A DNA stretch of 64,000 nucleotides from an uncultured Lachnotalea sp. (GCA_948470255.1 CAOKOS010000001.1:57382-121381); one strand, 5' to 3'. Shown: positions 18,328 to 28,560, counted from the stretch's first letter. The notes: generated from the letters alone by a model not told the origin. Translations and numbers: made by a program.

Positions 18328-20340
18328 ATGAAAAGGATAGGAAAACGGGGGTACAGATGGACAGCGTTGCTGCTTATTTGTGCTTGTATATTCAGCCAGT
18401 CTTTGTCTGCTGCTGCCTCAGAGGCTTCTGAAGCTACAAAAGCAGAGATTCCTGCCACAACAGAGATGACTTCGACGGAGGAAACAGAGACAACGCCGGA
18501 GGAGACAAATGAAACAGATGAGACGGAAGAGACAGAAGAAACAGAGCCGGTGACTATGGAACCGGAGGAGACAGAGACAACAAAGGCGGAGGATAATGGA
18601 GAATCAGAAGCGCCGACTGAGACAGAATCCATACCGGAAACCACAGTTTCTTCTGAAGAGGAAAGCCAGGAAACGGAGGAAACCACAGAAGAGGCGGCTC
18701 TCTATGGCGCTGGGGCGCTGGGGGTGAGATACCGTACTCATGTGCAGACCTATGGATGGACCCAGGGCTGGAAACAAAATGGAGAGGTAGCAGGAACAGA
18801 AGGAAAATCCAAGCGCCTGGAAGCAATCAATATTGAAATTATAAATAATACAGGCTTAAGCGGAGATATCAGGTATCAGACTCATGTACAGACCTATGGC
18901 TGGCAGGACTGGAAGAAAAATGGACAACTTTCAGGAACAGAAAATAAATATAAACGCCTGGAAGGGATTCGCATTGAACTGACTGGAGAACTGAAAAATA
19001 ACTATGATATTTATTATTGTGTCCATGCCCAGACGTTTGGTTGGCTGGGTTGGGCGAAAAACGGTGAGTTTTCCGGCACCAGTGGTTTATATAAACGTCT
19101 GGAAGGTATCCGGATCCGGTTGGTGCCTAAGGGGAGTCCGGCGCCGGCGCCTGTGGGAACAACGCGACAGTTATATGCTGCTGCCCCCGGGGTGACTTAT
19201 CAGATTCATGCCCAGACTTATGGAACCATGGATTGGGTTCCGGAAGGCGCTACTTCAGGGGTAGTTGGAAAAAATAAACGTTTGGAGTCCCTGGGAGTAA
19301 AACTGACAGGAGATACAAATCTGTCGGGGGGGATTGAATACAGAACCCATGTCCAGAGCTATGGATGGAGGCCTTGGAGCCAAGATGGTGTGTTGAACGG
19401 TACGACAGGAAAGGCCAAGCGTGTGGAAGCGCTTCAGGTCCGTCTGACTGGTCAGTATGCCAGTGTATGTGACGTTTACTATCGGGTGTATGTCGAAGGG
19501 TACGGCTGGCTTGGCTGGGCAAAAAATGGGGAGACGGCAGGGACAAACGGCCTGTCGCTTCGGGCGGAAGCCATAGAAATCAGAATTGGAGCTAAAAGCG
19601 GCGGTTCCCCGGTGTCCCTGGATGAGGCCTCTTATCGTGAATATACAGGGCCTGGCGTTTACCAGATCGGCGGAGAAAAGAGATATTATTCTTCTTCCGG
19701 TGTCTGGAGCACTGAAAATGGCTGGATCTTCCGAAACGGCCAGAGATATTACTATGATTACGGTGTCCCTGCAAGCGGATGGAGATATATAGGCGGCCTT
19801 AAGTATTATTTCAACAGTGATGGCAGCTTATGCCAGAATGTGGATCATATCATTGGCCCCCAGTCTTCTTATTTGCTGAAAGTAAACAAGCTGGCAAACT
19901 GTATTACAGTTTATGCCAGTGACGGAGCCAATGGATATATTATTCCAGTTAAGGCCATGCTTTGTTCAACGGGGGATGATACGCCATTGGGAACCTTCTA
20001 TACTCCGGAGAAGTATCGTTGGAGAGCCATGTTTAACGGCACTTATGCGCAATACGCAACGCGGTTGACGAAAGGGGAAGGGTTCCTGTTCCATTCCGTT
20101 ACTTATGAGCGTCCCGATAACAGGACGATGATCGCTTATGGTTACAATGGGCTTGGCACTGTCCGGTCGTCAGGCTGCATCCGCCTGGTATGCGGAGAAG
20201 CTTACTGGATTTATACCAGATGTAGAATTGGAACGACAGTAATTGTATATAACGATACAAATCCCGGGCCTTTTGACAGGCCGGTGGTTCCTAAGATCCC
20301 GGAAAACCAGAACTGGGATCCCACAGATCCGGCATTATAA
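18328..20340 (+). CDS. Secreted ChW-repeat L,D-transpeptidase (YkuD domain)
   Basis: 670 residues. Signal peptide to about 30 (WTALLLICACIFSQSLSAAA), Glu/Thr linker ending in ALYGAG, six ChW repeats, a short choline-binding-like stretch (YYYDYGVPASGWRYIGGLKYYF), then a YkuD domain from about 510. The catalytic region shows HSVTYE upstream and RSSGCIRLVCGEAYWIY with the nucleophile Cys; the usual SHGC is SSGC here. It should form 3-3 peptidoglycan cross-links or attach proteins at the wall. A strong terminator follows directly. Confidence 0.92.
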   Translation: MKRIGKRGYRWTALLLICACIFSQSLSAAASEASEATKAEIPATTEMTSTEETETTPEETNETDETEETEETEPVTMEPEETETTKAEDNGESEAPTETESIPETTVSSEEESQETEETTEEAALYGAGALGVRYRTHVQTYGWTQGWKQNGEVAGTEGKSKRLEAINIEIINNTGLSGDIRYQTHVQTYGWQDWKKNGQLSGTENKYKRLEGIRIELTGELKNNYDIYYCVHAQTFGWLGWAKNGEFSGTSGLYKRLEGIRIRLVPKGSPAPAPVGTTRQLYAAAPGVTYQIHAQTYGTMDWVPEGATSGVVGKNKRLESLGVKLTGDTNLSGGIEYRTHVQSYGWRPWSQDGVLNGTTGKAKRVEALQVRLTGQYASVCDVYYRVYVEGYGWLGWAKNGETAGTNGLSLRAEAIEIRIGAKSGGSPVSLDEASYREYTGPGVYQIGGEKRYYSSSGVWSTENGWIFRNGQRYYYDYGVPASGWRYIGGLKYYFNSDGSLCQNVDHIIGPQSSYLLKVNKLANCITVYASDGANGYIIPVKAMLCSTGDDTPLGTFYTPEKYRWRAMFNGTYAQYATRLTKGEGFLFHSVTYERPDNRTMIAYGYNGLGTVRSSGCIRLVCGEAYWIYTRCRIGTTVIVYNDTNPGPFDRPVVPKIPENQNWDPTDPAL

Positions 20341-20347
20341 ATGAAAG

Positions 20348-20398
20348 AAAAAGGGTTGCTGCAAATACCAGAATATCTTATTTGCAGCAGCCCTTTTT
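20348..20398. terminator. Bidirectional intrinsic terminator
   Basis: A 20-base stem (AAAAAGGGTTGCTGCAAATA with TATTTGCAGCAGCCCTTTTT-like partner, one G-T wobble) and an 11-base loop, with A and T runs on both sides. It lies between convergent genes and serves both strands. Confidence 0.92.
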
Positions 20399-20420
20399 GA
20401 GTACATGATTTCCACTTGAA

Positions 20421-22403
20421 TTATTGAAACAGAAGTTTATTGGGATAACCACAGCCTTTCGCTTCTCTGTCTACAGTCACTCGAATCCAATTCCCATCCT
20501 GCATCACATCAGTAATTTTATAAGTTTCTTTATTACATATAATATTCCGGGATGAATTTATCATTTGGTATAGAGGATCGGAATATTTAAATAAAATTAT
20601 ATTACATTCCTCTTTGCTGGAAATACCGGCTGTCCAGTAGTCATCTGTCAGGTTGGCGGCAGAAAATTTTGTATACTGTGTTTTATCAAGGGGCTTTCCA
20701 GACAGTTTTAAAACAGGAGAGGCAATAATAAAATAAGACTGATCTTTAAATATCTCAATATCTTCGTTTTGTGGAAGGAGTAAAGGAAGAAAATTTTCAT
20801 CTGATGTGACATATGCTGCATTTATGTCTAAATTGCCAGCAGCAATTTCATGATAGTTTTCCTGGTAAATGCGGTTTAAATCAATACCTCCACTGTAATG
20901 GGAGCTGGATATGGACAGATCGGGAGAAAGATGATATTTCTCTCCAAAGGCGGCCAATTTGTAATCGCCAGTATTATCCAGCATTTTTATTTTTTCACAT
21001 GATCTTGCAATACTGTTCCATAATAAACTTCCGGTGAAACTGCTGGCCTGATATGTTTTTTCGATGTTTTCTCTGTCAAAAGAGCGCCATTTGAGGCTGA
21101 GCGCGGGAGAAATATCAATTAGCTGTATGAAAACAGCGGCAAGCAGGACTAGATTTTTCCAGTTGGCATTGATTAAAACGTATATTCCATTGATACCTGA
21201 TAAAATCAGAAGATAATATACAGGATAAAAAATTCTGGAACTGGCCCGGAATATGGAAGCAAAACTTAAAATAGTTTCTGGTAAAGGGTAGGTAAACAGA
21301 ATCTTTCCATTGAAAGTGACAACGTTACTCACTGCAAAAATCCAGAAGCCTGCGGATAAAATAATCAAAGCAAAATTTTTTTTAATCCAGTTTATTGACT
21401 GTTCCCTGTTTATAATGGCTGTAATGACTGTAGGGAAGAGGAGGAATATCCCTCCCAGGCCAAGATAGTTAAAACCATCATAATTTCCCAGTATTTGGGG
21501 CAAGGGCTTTAAAAATTTGGACCAGATGATGCGGGAACCACCCTGGGGATTGACGATGGCGTTTAAATTCATGGAAAAATACCCATATCCATGTCCACTG
21601 AGAGAGGAAGAAGTTCCAAGTGCACCGATTAGATAGCCAAAGGACACAGTTAATAATAAAGAAACCAGAGAAACACCGACAGACCGGTAAATCTGTTTTT
21701 TGTCCCTAATTGACAGCTCTATGGCATTGGCGAAGACCAGCCCGAAAATAACAGGCAGGAAATAGGGATGAATCCCCATGGACAGGACACAAATAAGAGA
21801 GTTCCACAGAGACATTTTTCCACTTTCTCTGGATTTAAAATAAAAATATAAAGTAAAGAGGATTAACCAATGGGAAGCCAGGGCAGTGTGTTTGAAAGCC
21901 CGGTCAATCATGATGGGGGAATAGCAAAACAGAATAACGCCTAAACAGGTGAAAATTTTATCCTTTGAAAAAATACTGATCAGCAGCCCTGAAGATATTC
22001 CCTGTAAAATAAAGCAAAAGAAAATGTAAATACCAAAAAACTGAAATGTTTCAGGAAGTATCCCGCGGAGGATCTTAAAAAAGACAGCAGCTAAAGGGAT
22101 GGAGTCTGTATATGTTACGGCAGTGCCTCCCAGTCCGTCTATTATGCCTAAAGGCAGTGACCATGGGGATCGGCGGAATGCCATCCACCCTGCGTAATGT
22201 TGTGTGGCGTCTGATCCGTCATATCCATTTATGAGCCAGTGGTCATAAGTGACATCCAATGGCAAAAGGCCGTAGATTGAAATAAAAGCAAAGGCTCCTA
22301 TAAAGCCCCAGATGAGGATGTCTTTTTTTTGAACAGCTTTTTGGGGGACAGGGCTGTTTAAACAATTTAATAATTTGCGGCAGACAATTTTTAATTTTTC
22401 CAA
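20421..22403 (-). CDS. DUF6311-type polytopic membrane protein, GT-C-like
   Basis: 660 residues, the only minus-strand gene in the window. A cytoplasmic N-terminus is followed by about 11 TM helices to about residue 450, then a soluble extracytoplasmic domain. The loop after TM1 has INGYDGSDATQHYAGWMAFRRSPW, the signature seen in DUF6311 proteins, with the acidic residue where GT-C enzymes keep a catalytic Asp. It is likely a lipid-linked sugar transferase. A promoter is visible upstream on this strand, divergent from the next operon. Family assignment is from motif memory. Confidence 0.78.
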   Translation of the reverse strand: MEKLKIVCRKLLNCLNSPVPQKAVQKKDILIWGFIGAFAFISIYGLLPLDVTYDHWLINGYDGSDATQHYAGWMAFRRSPWSLPLGIIDGLGGTAVTYTDSIPLAAVFFKILRGILPETFQFFGIYIFFCFILQGISSGLLISIFSKDKIFTCLGVILFCYSPIMIDRAFKHTALASHWLILFTLYFYFKSRESGKMSLWNSLICVLSMGIHPYFLPVIFGLVFANAIELSIRDKKQIYRSVGVSLVSLLLTVSFGYLIGALGTSSSLSGHGYGYFSMNLNAIVNPQGGSRIIWSKFLKPLPQILGNYDGFNYLGLGGIFLLFPTVITAIINREQSINWIKKNFALIILSAGFWIFAVSNVVTFNGKILFTYPLPETILSFASIFRASSRIFYPVYYLLILSGINGIYVLINANWKNLVLLAAVFIQLIDISPALSLKWRSFDRENIEKTYQASSFTGSLLWNSIARSCEKIKMLDNTGDYKLAAFGEKYHLSPDLSISSSHYSGGIDLNRIYQENYHEIAAGNLDINAAYVTSDENFLPLLLPQNEDIEIFKDQSYFIIASPVLKLSGKPLDKTQYTKFSAANLTDDYWTAGISSKEECNIILFKYSDPLYQMINSSRNIICNKETYKITDVMQDGNWIRVTVDREAKGCGYPNKLLFQ

Positions 22404-22455
22404 GAGACCTAGAAACTCCTTGTGTTGATTTCAATATAATATTTTACACAGACTT

Positions 22456-22484
22456 ATTTTAACATGGAAATTGTAGAGTTTCAA
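22456..22484 (-). promoter_or_regulatory. Promoter for the DUF6311-type gene
   Basis: Reading the minus strand: TTGAAA (22484-22479), 17-base spacer, TAAAAT (22461-22456). It lies 53 bases upstream of the start codon. Confidence 0.65.
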
Positions 22485-22526
22485 TGATTACACTCTGGTA
22501 TTTTGCCTTCGGCCATAAAAAAAGAA

Positions 22527-22555
22527 TTGCCAATCCATAAAAAGGGCTATATAAT
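22527..22555 (+). promoter_or_regulatory. Promoter for the 22.6-30.2 kb operon
   Basis: TTGCCA (22527-22532), 17-base spacer, TATAAT (22550-22555). Near-consensus sigma-70/SigA type. The start codon is 70 bases downstream. Confidence 0.78.
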
Positions 22556-22625
22556 GATTATATTTGAAGTTTCATTGGGAAAATATCCGGTGTATAAATG
22601 ATATATTTTTCAGAGAGGGCCAGAT

Positions 22626-23756
22626 ATGAAAGAGAATTTTGACAAAATTATAATTGGCGCCGGATTGTATGGCTTATATGCGGCGTTGTTTTGTGGAGAG
22701 CGGGGCCAGAAAGTTCTTGTATTAGAATGTGATTCTGTACCCTTTGGACGTGCTACTTATATTAATCAGGCACGAGTGCACCAGGGATATCATTATCCCA
22801 GATCTATTTCCACGGCAATGAAATCTGCCGGCTATTTTGAACGTTTTAATAAAGACTTCAGTTTTTGCATCAATCGGGAATTTTATAAAGTGTATGCCAC
22901 ATCGGCAGACTATTCCTGGTCCAATGGAGAACAGTTTATGCATTTCTGCATGGCGGCAGGGATTCCATGCGAAGAGCTGCATACGGAACAGTTTTTTAAA
23001 AAAGGAATGTGTGACGGCGCTTTTATGACCAGGGAATATACGTACGATGCGATGATCTTAAAGGATTATTATCTGGACAGGCTTTCTTCTTTAAAAAATG
23101 TGGTGATAAAATATGATGTTAAAATTCATTCTATTGAAAAACTGCAGGAGAGCTATTTGGTCAGGGACTGTGAAGGGAATGAGTACCAGACGGGCTTTTT
23201 GCTTAATGCGACTTATGCCGGGACAAATCAGGTTTTAGATATGCTGGGATATGAAAAGTTTAAAATAAAATACGAATTGTGTGAGATTATCCTTTGCGAT
23301 GTGAATGATTCCCTGAAAGAATATGGTTTTACGGTTATGGACGGTCCTTTTTTTTCCATCATGCCTTTTGGAAAGACAGGGCTCCATTCACTTACGTCTG
23401 TGACTTTTACGCCTCATACGACCAGCTATGCGGCTGTACCAACATTTGTTTGTCAGGAAAACAGCAGAGGTCATTGTTCTCCGAGGCATTTGGGTAACTG
23501 CAATGACTGTCCGGCAAAACCGGTATCGGCGTTTCCGTATATGGCGAATCTTGCGCGAAAATATTTGCGGGAAGAATACGATTTCCAATATAAAGAGTCG
23601 TTATTTTCCATGAAACCGATTTTAATGAGCTCGGAGATTGATGATTCGAGGCCGACGGTGATACGCACATATTCTAAAAATCCCACATGTGTAGGGGTTT
23701 TGTCCGGGAAAATAAATACGGTGTATGATTTAGATGAGGTGCTGGAAAATGGTTAA
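22626..23756 (+). CDS. FAD-dependent oxidoreductase (DAO-like)
   Basis: 376 residues. The N-terminal Rossmann motif IIIGAGLYGLYAALFCGERG with ECD at the end of the second strand binds FAD; the C-terminus GVLSGKINTVYDLDEVL closes the FAD fold. A four-Cys cluster with spacing C-x7-C-x7-C-x2-C (residues about 276-295) is unusual in this fold and could bind metal or iron-sulfur. Substrate unknown; the setting between glycosyltransferases suggests oxidation of a sugar or lipid-linked sugar. It is cytoplasmic (no signal). The Shine-Dalgarno is GAGAGGG. The stop overlaps the next start (ATGGTTAA). Confidence 0.82.
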   Translation: MKENFDKIIIGAGLYGLYAALFCGERGQKVLVLECDSVPFGRATYINQARVHQGYHYPRSISTAMKSAGYFERFNKDFSFCINREFYKVYATSADYSWSNGEQFMHFCMAAGIPCEELHTEQFFKKGMCDGAFMTREYTYDAMILKDYYLDRLSSLKNVVIKYDVKIHSIEKLQESYLVRDCEGNEYQTGFLLNATYAGTNQVLDMLGYEKFKIKYELCEIILCDVNDSLKEYGFTVMDGPFFSIMPFGKTGLHSLTSVTFTPHTTSYAAVPTFVCQENSRGHCSPRHLGNCNDCPAKPVSAFPYMANLARKYLREEYDFQYKESLFSMKPILMSSEIDDSRPTVIRTYSKNPTCVGVLSGKINTVYDLDEVLENG

Positions 23757-24690
23757 TAAAGAAAAAAATTTTATATCGGCTGTTGTATATGTGCATAATG
23801 CAGAAGAAAGAGTTGGACAGTTTCTGAAAACATTGATAGAAGTTTTGGAAGAAAACTTTGAACATTCAGAAATCATCTGTGTCAATGACGGTTCTGCCGA
23901 CGACAGTGCTGCGGTGATCAAAAAAGTCAGCCAGACAGCGGCGGCGACAAGTATTTCCATATTGAATATGAGTTATTTTCACGGATTGGAAACGGCGATG
24001 AATGCCGGAATGGATTTGACAATCGGCGATTTTGTCTTTGAATTTGATTCCACAATCCTGGATTTCGACGAATCTGAGATCATGAAAGTGTACCACAGGT
24101 CATTGGAGGGGTATGACATTGTCAGCGCTTCTCCAGATAAAAAAGAGCGGCTTTCTTCAAAGCTTTTTTACAAAGTGTTTGACTGCTTTACAGAGCTGAC
24201 TTATAAATTATCGACAGAGCGGTTTCGGATTTTAAGCCGGAGGGTAATCAACAGGATCAGTTCCATGAATAAGACGGTACCATACAGGAAAGCGCTTTAT
24301 GCCAACTGCGGGTTGAAAACAGACAACAGGAGGTATTCCGTTCAAAATGATATGGCTGGCGGCAGGGGTGATAAAAAAGAAAAAAATTACAGGGCTGGCC
24401 TTGCGGTGGATTTGCTGATCCTGTTTACAGAGGTGGGCTATAGGTTTTCTTTGATTATGACAGTATTAATGATGTCCATGTCTGTGTTTATGGTGGTATA
24501 CTCTGTCACTATTTATCTGACCTCCCATCCCATTGCCGGATGGACTACCACAATTTTATTTTTGTCACTGGCTTTTTTTGGGCTGTTCGCCGTTTTGACA
24601 ATCATTGTAAAATATTTGCAGCTGCTGGTGGATCTTGTGTTTAAACGGAAACAGTATAGTTTTGAGAGTATTGAGAAATTGACAAAATAA
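23749..24690 (+). CDS. GT2 glycosyltransferase with two C-terminal TM helices
   Basis: ATG 23749 has GAGGTG at good spacing; the track's start at 23734 is 15 bases too early. 313 residues. GT2 signatures: SAVVYVHNAEE, IICVNDGSADDSA, FVFEFDSTI. The C-terminal third has two TM helices (LIMTVLMMSMSVFMVVYSV, TTILFLSLAFFGLFAVLTI), the GtrB-like layout of polyprenyl-phosphate sugar transferases. The DxD-like acidic motif is weak (EFDST), so activity is probable but not certain. It lies in an operon with an FAD oxidoreductase and an SDR. Confidence 0.8.
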   Translation: MVNKEKNFISAVVYVHNAEERVGQFLKTLIEVLEENFEHSEIICVNDGSADDSAAVIKKVSQTAAATSISILNMSYFHGLETAMNAGMDLTIGDFVFEFDSTILDFDESEIMKVYHRSLEGYDIVSASPDKKERLSSKLFYKVFDCFTELTYKLSTERFRILSRRVINRISSMNKTVPYRKALYANCGLKTDNRRYSVQNDMAGGRGDKKEKNYRAGLAVDLLILFTEVGYRFSLIMTVLMMSMSVFMVVYSVTIYLTSHPIAGWTTTILFLSLAFFGLFAVLTIIVKYLQLLVDLVFKRKQYSFESIEKLTK

Positions 24691-24700
24691 GGAGGGATTT

Positions 24701-25615
24701 ATGAATATTTTAGTGGGATATACAGGTTTTGTAGGCAGTAATCTATATGCTTCCGGACAGTTTGATCAAGTATATAATTCTAAAAATATTACAAAGGCTT
24801 ATGGTACGGAGCCGGATCTTTTAGTTTATGCCGGCCTCCGGGCAGAAAAATATCTTGCAAACCACGAGCCTGAAAAAGATATGGAAATGATTCTTCAGGC
24901 AGAAGAGAATATTTCAAAAATCAATCCCCAAAAGCTGGTTTTGATTTCGACGATTGATGTATTTAAAGTTCCATATGGGGTTGATGAGACTTCTCCCATT
25001 GATACAGAAAATCTGCATCCTTATGGATATAACCGGTATCAGCTGGAACTATGGGTACATGAAAAATATCCTGGCGCCCTGATTGTCCGGCTGCCCGGCT
25101 TGTTTGGGAAAAACATAAAAAAGAATTTTATTTACGATTATATGAATGTAATCCCATTCATGCTGAAGGAGCAGAAGATGGAAGAGCTTTGTGAAACAGA
25201 TGGAAGTATAAAGGACTCTTATGACCTGCAGGATAACGGTTTTTATAAACTGAAGGAGATTTCTCCAGAGGAAAAAGCAGCGCTAAAGGAGAAATTTCAA
25301 AAAACCGGCTTTAGCGCCCTGAATTTCACGGATAGCAGGAGCATATATCAGTTTTATAATCTTGCAAGGCTATGGGGGGACATCCAGACTGCGCTGCAGT
25401 TTGGTATCCAGTTATGGCATCCGGCCACGGAGCCGGTTTCTGCCGGGGAACTATACAGATATCTCACTAGAAAAGAGTTTGTGAATGAACTGGACGGCCC
25501 TTTGGCCAACTACGACTACAGGACGGTTTATGCAAAAGTATTTGGCGGGAGCGGCGGGTACATTTGCCATAAACAAGAAGTCCTCAATGAAATTAAAGAA
25601 TTTTTAACACAGTAA
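24701..25615 (+). CDS. Extended SDR / NAD-dependent epimerase-like protein
   Basis: 304 residues. It starts MNILVGYTGFVGSNL, a GxxGxxG NAD(P) motif as in extended SDRs, and has VLISTIDVF and the expected helix HPYGYNRYQLELW. In that helix the usual YxxxK is YxxxR, so the catalytic Lys is replaced. The protein may still bind a nucleotide sugar but its chemistry could differ or be lost. AAGGAGG Shine-Dalgarno, 10 bases after the previous stop, same operon. Confidence 0.8.
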   Translation: MNILVGYTGFVGSNLYASGQFDQVYNSKNITKAYGTEPDLLVYAGLRAEKYLANHEPEKDMEMILQAEENISKINPQKLVLISTIDVFKVPYGVDETSPIDTENLHPYGYNRYQLELWVHEKYPGALIVRLPGLFGKNIKKNFIYDYMNVIPFMLKEQKMEELCETDGSIKDSYDLQDNGFYKLKEISPEEKAALKEKFQKTGFSALNFTDSRSIYQFYNLARLWGDIQTALQFGIQLWHPATEPVSAGELYRYLTRKEFVNELDGPLANYDYRTVYAKVFGGSGGYICHKQEVLNEIKEFLTQ

Positions 25616-25626
25616 AGGAAATAAAT

Positions 25627-28557
25627 ATGCGGTTTAGATTCAAAAAAACAAAAGTCCAGAACCTGTTAAAAGAAATGGATAAGCAGATTTTTCTGATTGC
25701 AGCAGTTACAGCGCTTCTGTTTTTGTTTTATATTGACCCTCTGGCAAATGTGGACATGGCGGACTGGGACAGGACATTTTCCCCTGCTGTCCTTTCTGGT
25801 ATTTCCATTGGAAAGCGGATTCAGAATTTTTACTTTTTGTTTTTTCTTTTTATTCCAATGTTTTTTTCATTTTCAGCGTTGGCATATACGTTGCTTTTTA
25901 ACGTCAGGCCACAATATAAAAAAATATACCTGAAAATCAGCATGATATTGCTGTGTTCCGTAGTAGTGTCGTATGTTTCCAGATATATGGCGGGTTTTGA
26001 AGGGCATTGTGCAGAAGTCCTGATCAAAAATATGTTGGCTTTCCAGGGGATTCTGACAGTGATTGCTTTGATTGATGCAAAACAAATTTTTTGTTTTTCT
26101 GATGTTACCTGTTTTTTCGTGGGGTATATGGTTGCTGTTCTTTCCTCTAATATCCTTTTGCGGGTCAGTATGAATGTCAGCATTTTGATTGTGTGGGTAT
26201 GTCTTATGTGTTATGCTGCCGTGGCCTGTAAAACTGCTTTTGGAGCCAGGATTTTTAAAGACAGCCAGAACCTGTTGTTTTTGCTTATGTGGACGCCGGC
26301 TATCCTCCGTCTGACATTGGAGGGGATTTACCTTCTTACAGAGAGAGGAAAGGATATCCGCAACTATTATACATGTATTGGAGGAGTCGCCTTAGTTTTT
26401 GTGTTTTTGTCCGTGGCGATTGTTTTTCTTTTCAGAAAAAAGAAACTGTCATTTTCTACAGTAGGGTTTGTGGGAGCCATCCTCAGTCTATGCGCTTTAA
26501 GTTTTTTTGCATATACGTACCAGTATATGTGGCCTCTCAGCCGCTATTCCGGTATTTATGAAGGGGGAAACACATCCGTTTTTGCAGATACTGTTTTTTA
26601 TGGAAAAATACCGATTGTTGATTATTTTTCCGCTCATGCGCTGGGAGATATGTGGACGCATCTCATTTATTATCTTCTGCATTCAGATATAAAAACAGTT
26701 CTTGCCAACCCTTACTTTCCTTTAGGCGCAGTTGGGGGAGTCCTCGCTTTATTTTATATTGTCAGGACTTTATTTGACGAAGATGCCGCCATTTTATTTA
26801 TATGCCTGTTTCCGTACAATTATTATGGGGTGAAAATCACTTCCCTTTGTTTTATTTCCGTCGCCGCTTTATTATATATTATAAAAAGAACGACTTTCAG
26901 GGCTTATTTTCTGTTCTGGTTTGTAGTTTTGATCAGCGCTTTTACCTCCTATGACGAAGGGATATCCCTTGGCATTGCCTGCATTTTAGCCTATGTTTTA
27001 CTGATATTCAAGGAAAAAGATAAACTAAAACGTTTTATTTTAAGCGGAACTGCCGTTGGGGGCGCTGCGCTTCTTTCCTACATTTTTTATGCATTGTTTA
27101 CGGGGATTCCTGTAATTTCCAGGCTGCGGGAATGGCTTTCTGTGAGTGTTGGATCCAGCTCTACCTGGGCATTGGCTGATTTTGGGGATCCTTCTACTTT
27201 TGCGTTTCTGTTTGCTTATTTTATAGTCCCGGTATCTGCTGTGGTGATCCTGGTCGTGGCGGCTTTCTGGCTGGTCAGGAATAAAAACCATATGGCTGCG
27301 GCTGTTTTGACCATTGTATTTGCCCTTGCGCAGCTTTTGTTTTTCACAAGGACTGTCGTATACCATAATCTGGCGGCTTGTCTGGGACAGAATGGAGTAC
27401 TGCTTAATTACGTCCATTGGACAATTCCTTTGTTTGTACTGTATTTATGGAGAAGAAAGGGCAGGTCACTGGAAAAACAGCTTTTGGCGTGGTTGTGTAC
27501 TTTTGGAATTTTGCTTTTTGCGGAGGGAGCCCTGGTGACAAGCATTTTTCCAAATTCCGCTTCTTCCGTATTTGCATATGCCGCCGCCGCTTCTGAAAAC
27601 TGGGATCTTCATAATAATACGACTGAAAATTTGGGGAAAGAACGGCTTGTTTTCGACCAGCCGGCCCTTACGTTTATCGAGCAGTTTGAAACAATATTTG
27701 ATACGCTGCTGACCAGGGAACAGACTTTTATTGATTTTGCAAACATTACTTCTCTGTACGCACTTACCGGGAGAGAGAGGCCTTGCTATGTGGCGCAGAC
27801 CCCAGGGCTTTTGACAGATTTATATTCACAGGAATGTTATTTGGATGAAGTTGCTCAATATGACTGCCCTCTGGCCATTGTGGGTACGACGGAAGATACT
27901 TTTACACAGCAGATGATAGGGATCCCGCATAATATCCGGTATTATAAAATTGCTGAATATATTTATCGGAATTACCAGCCCCTCGTAAAAACAGGTGATT
28001 TTGTGATCTGGTGTAAAAAGGGACTCCGTACTGGCTTTACCGATACGTTAGCCGGCGCCGGCCTTTTGGAATCAGGATATACCCTTGTGGATTATGGATA
28101 CGATGCGGCAGATATATCGGCGGATGGAGACGGCTCCGAACTGTTTTTATATGAGCCATATCATCAATTTTCTCTTCAGAAGCTTCCCTATATCTGGGCC
28201 CATTATGATGAATATGAAGCATGGAAAAATGATGTTCTGGAAAAGCCGGAAAATGTGGAAGGACATTCCTATGTTTTTTCTGGCTCTCAGAAAATAAAAA
28301 CACCAAATGGAAATTATATGGCATTTGAATGTGTGAATCCATCAGAAACGGATATTGAGGCGACAGTGATTTTCCTGGACAGCCGTGAAGCGGGGATCCG
28401 GTATGAATATTCCTTCACAGCGCTTCCAGGTTCAAACACTTATATGATTCGAGTAAGCCAGGATTATTTTTGGGAAGCCTTTAATATTGACACGATAAAT
28501 TTTGAAAGCGAACAGGAATTTCAAATTAAAGATATTAATATTTTGACAGGAGACTGA
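25627..28557 (+). CDS. Large polytopic membrane protein with extracytoplasmic C-terminal domain, possible GT-C
   Basis: 976 residues. After a basic N-terminus there are about 16 TM helices up to residue about 645, then a ~330-residue soluble part ending in a beta-sandwich-like stretch. The segment GIYEGGNTSVFADTVFYGKIPIVDYFSAHAL between helices carries acidic residues in the position used by GT-C enzymes, and PIVDYFSAH is seen in other membrane glycosyltransferases. I do not recognise a named family with certainty. It is probably the enzyme that uses the lipid-linked sugar made by the neighbouring GT2 proteins. Confidence 0.75.
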   Translation: MRFRFKKTKVQNLLKEMDKQIFLIAAVTALLFLFYIDPLANVDMADWDRTFSPAVLSGISIGKRIQNFYFLFFLFIPMFFSFSALAYTLLFNVRPQYKKIYLKISMILLCSVVVSYVSRYMAGFEGHCAEVLIKNMLAFQGILTVIALIDAKQIFCFSDVTCFFVGYMVAVLSSNILLRVSMNVSILIVWVCLMCYAAVACKTAFGARIFKDSQNLLFLLMWTPAILRLTLEGIYLLTERGKDIRNYYTCIGGVALVFVFLSVAIVFLFRKKKLSFSTVGFVGAILSLCALSFFAYTYQYMWPLSRYSGIYEGGNTSVFADTVFYGKIPIVDYFSAHALGDMWTHLIYYLLHSDIKTVLANPYFPLGAVGGVLALFYIVRTLFDEDAAILFICLFPYNYYGVKITSLCFISVAALLYIIKRTTFRAYFLFWFVVLISAFTSYDEGISLGIACILAYVLLIFKEKDKLKRFILSGTAVGGAALLSYIFYALFTGIPVISRLREWLSVSVGSSSTWALADFGDPSTFAFLFAYFIVPVSAVVILVVAAFWLVRNKNHMAAAVLTIVFALAQLLFFTRTVVYHNLAACLGQNGVLLNYVHWTIPLFVLYLWRRKGRSLEKQLLAWLCTFGILLFAEGALVTSIFPNSASSVFAYAAAASENWDLHNNTTENLGKERLVFDQPALTFIEQFETIFDTLLTREQTFIDFANITSLYALTGRERPCYVAQTPGLLTDLYSQECYLDEVAQYDCPLAIVGTTEDTFTQQMIGIPHNIRYYKIAEYIYRNYQPLVKTGDFVIWCKKGLRTGFTDTLAGAGLLESGYTLVDYGYDAADISADGDGSELFLYEPYHQFSLQKLPYIWAHYDEYEAWKNDVLEKPENVEGHSYVFSGSQKIKTPNGNYMAFECVNPSETDIEATVIFLDSREAGIRYEYSFTALPGSNTYMIRVSQDYFWEAFNIDTINFESEQEFQIKDINILTGD

Positions 28558-28560
28558 TTT

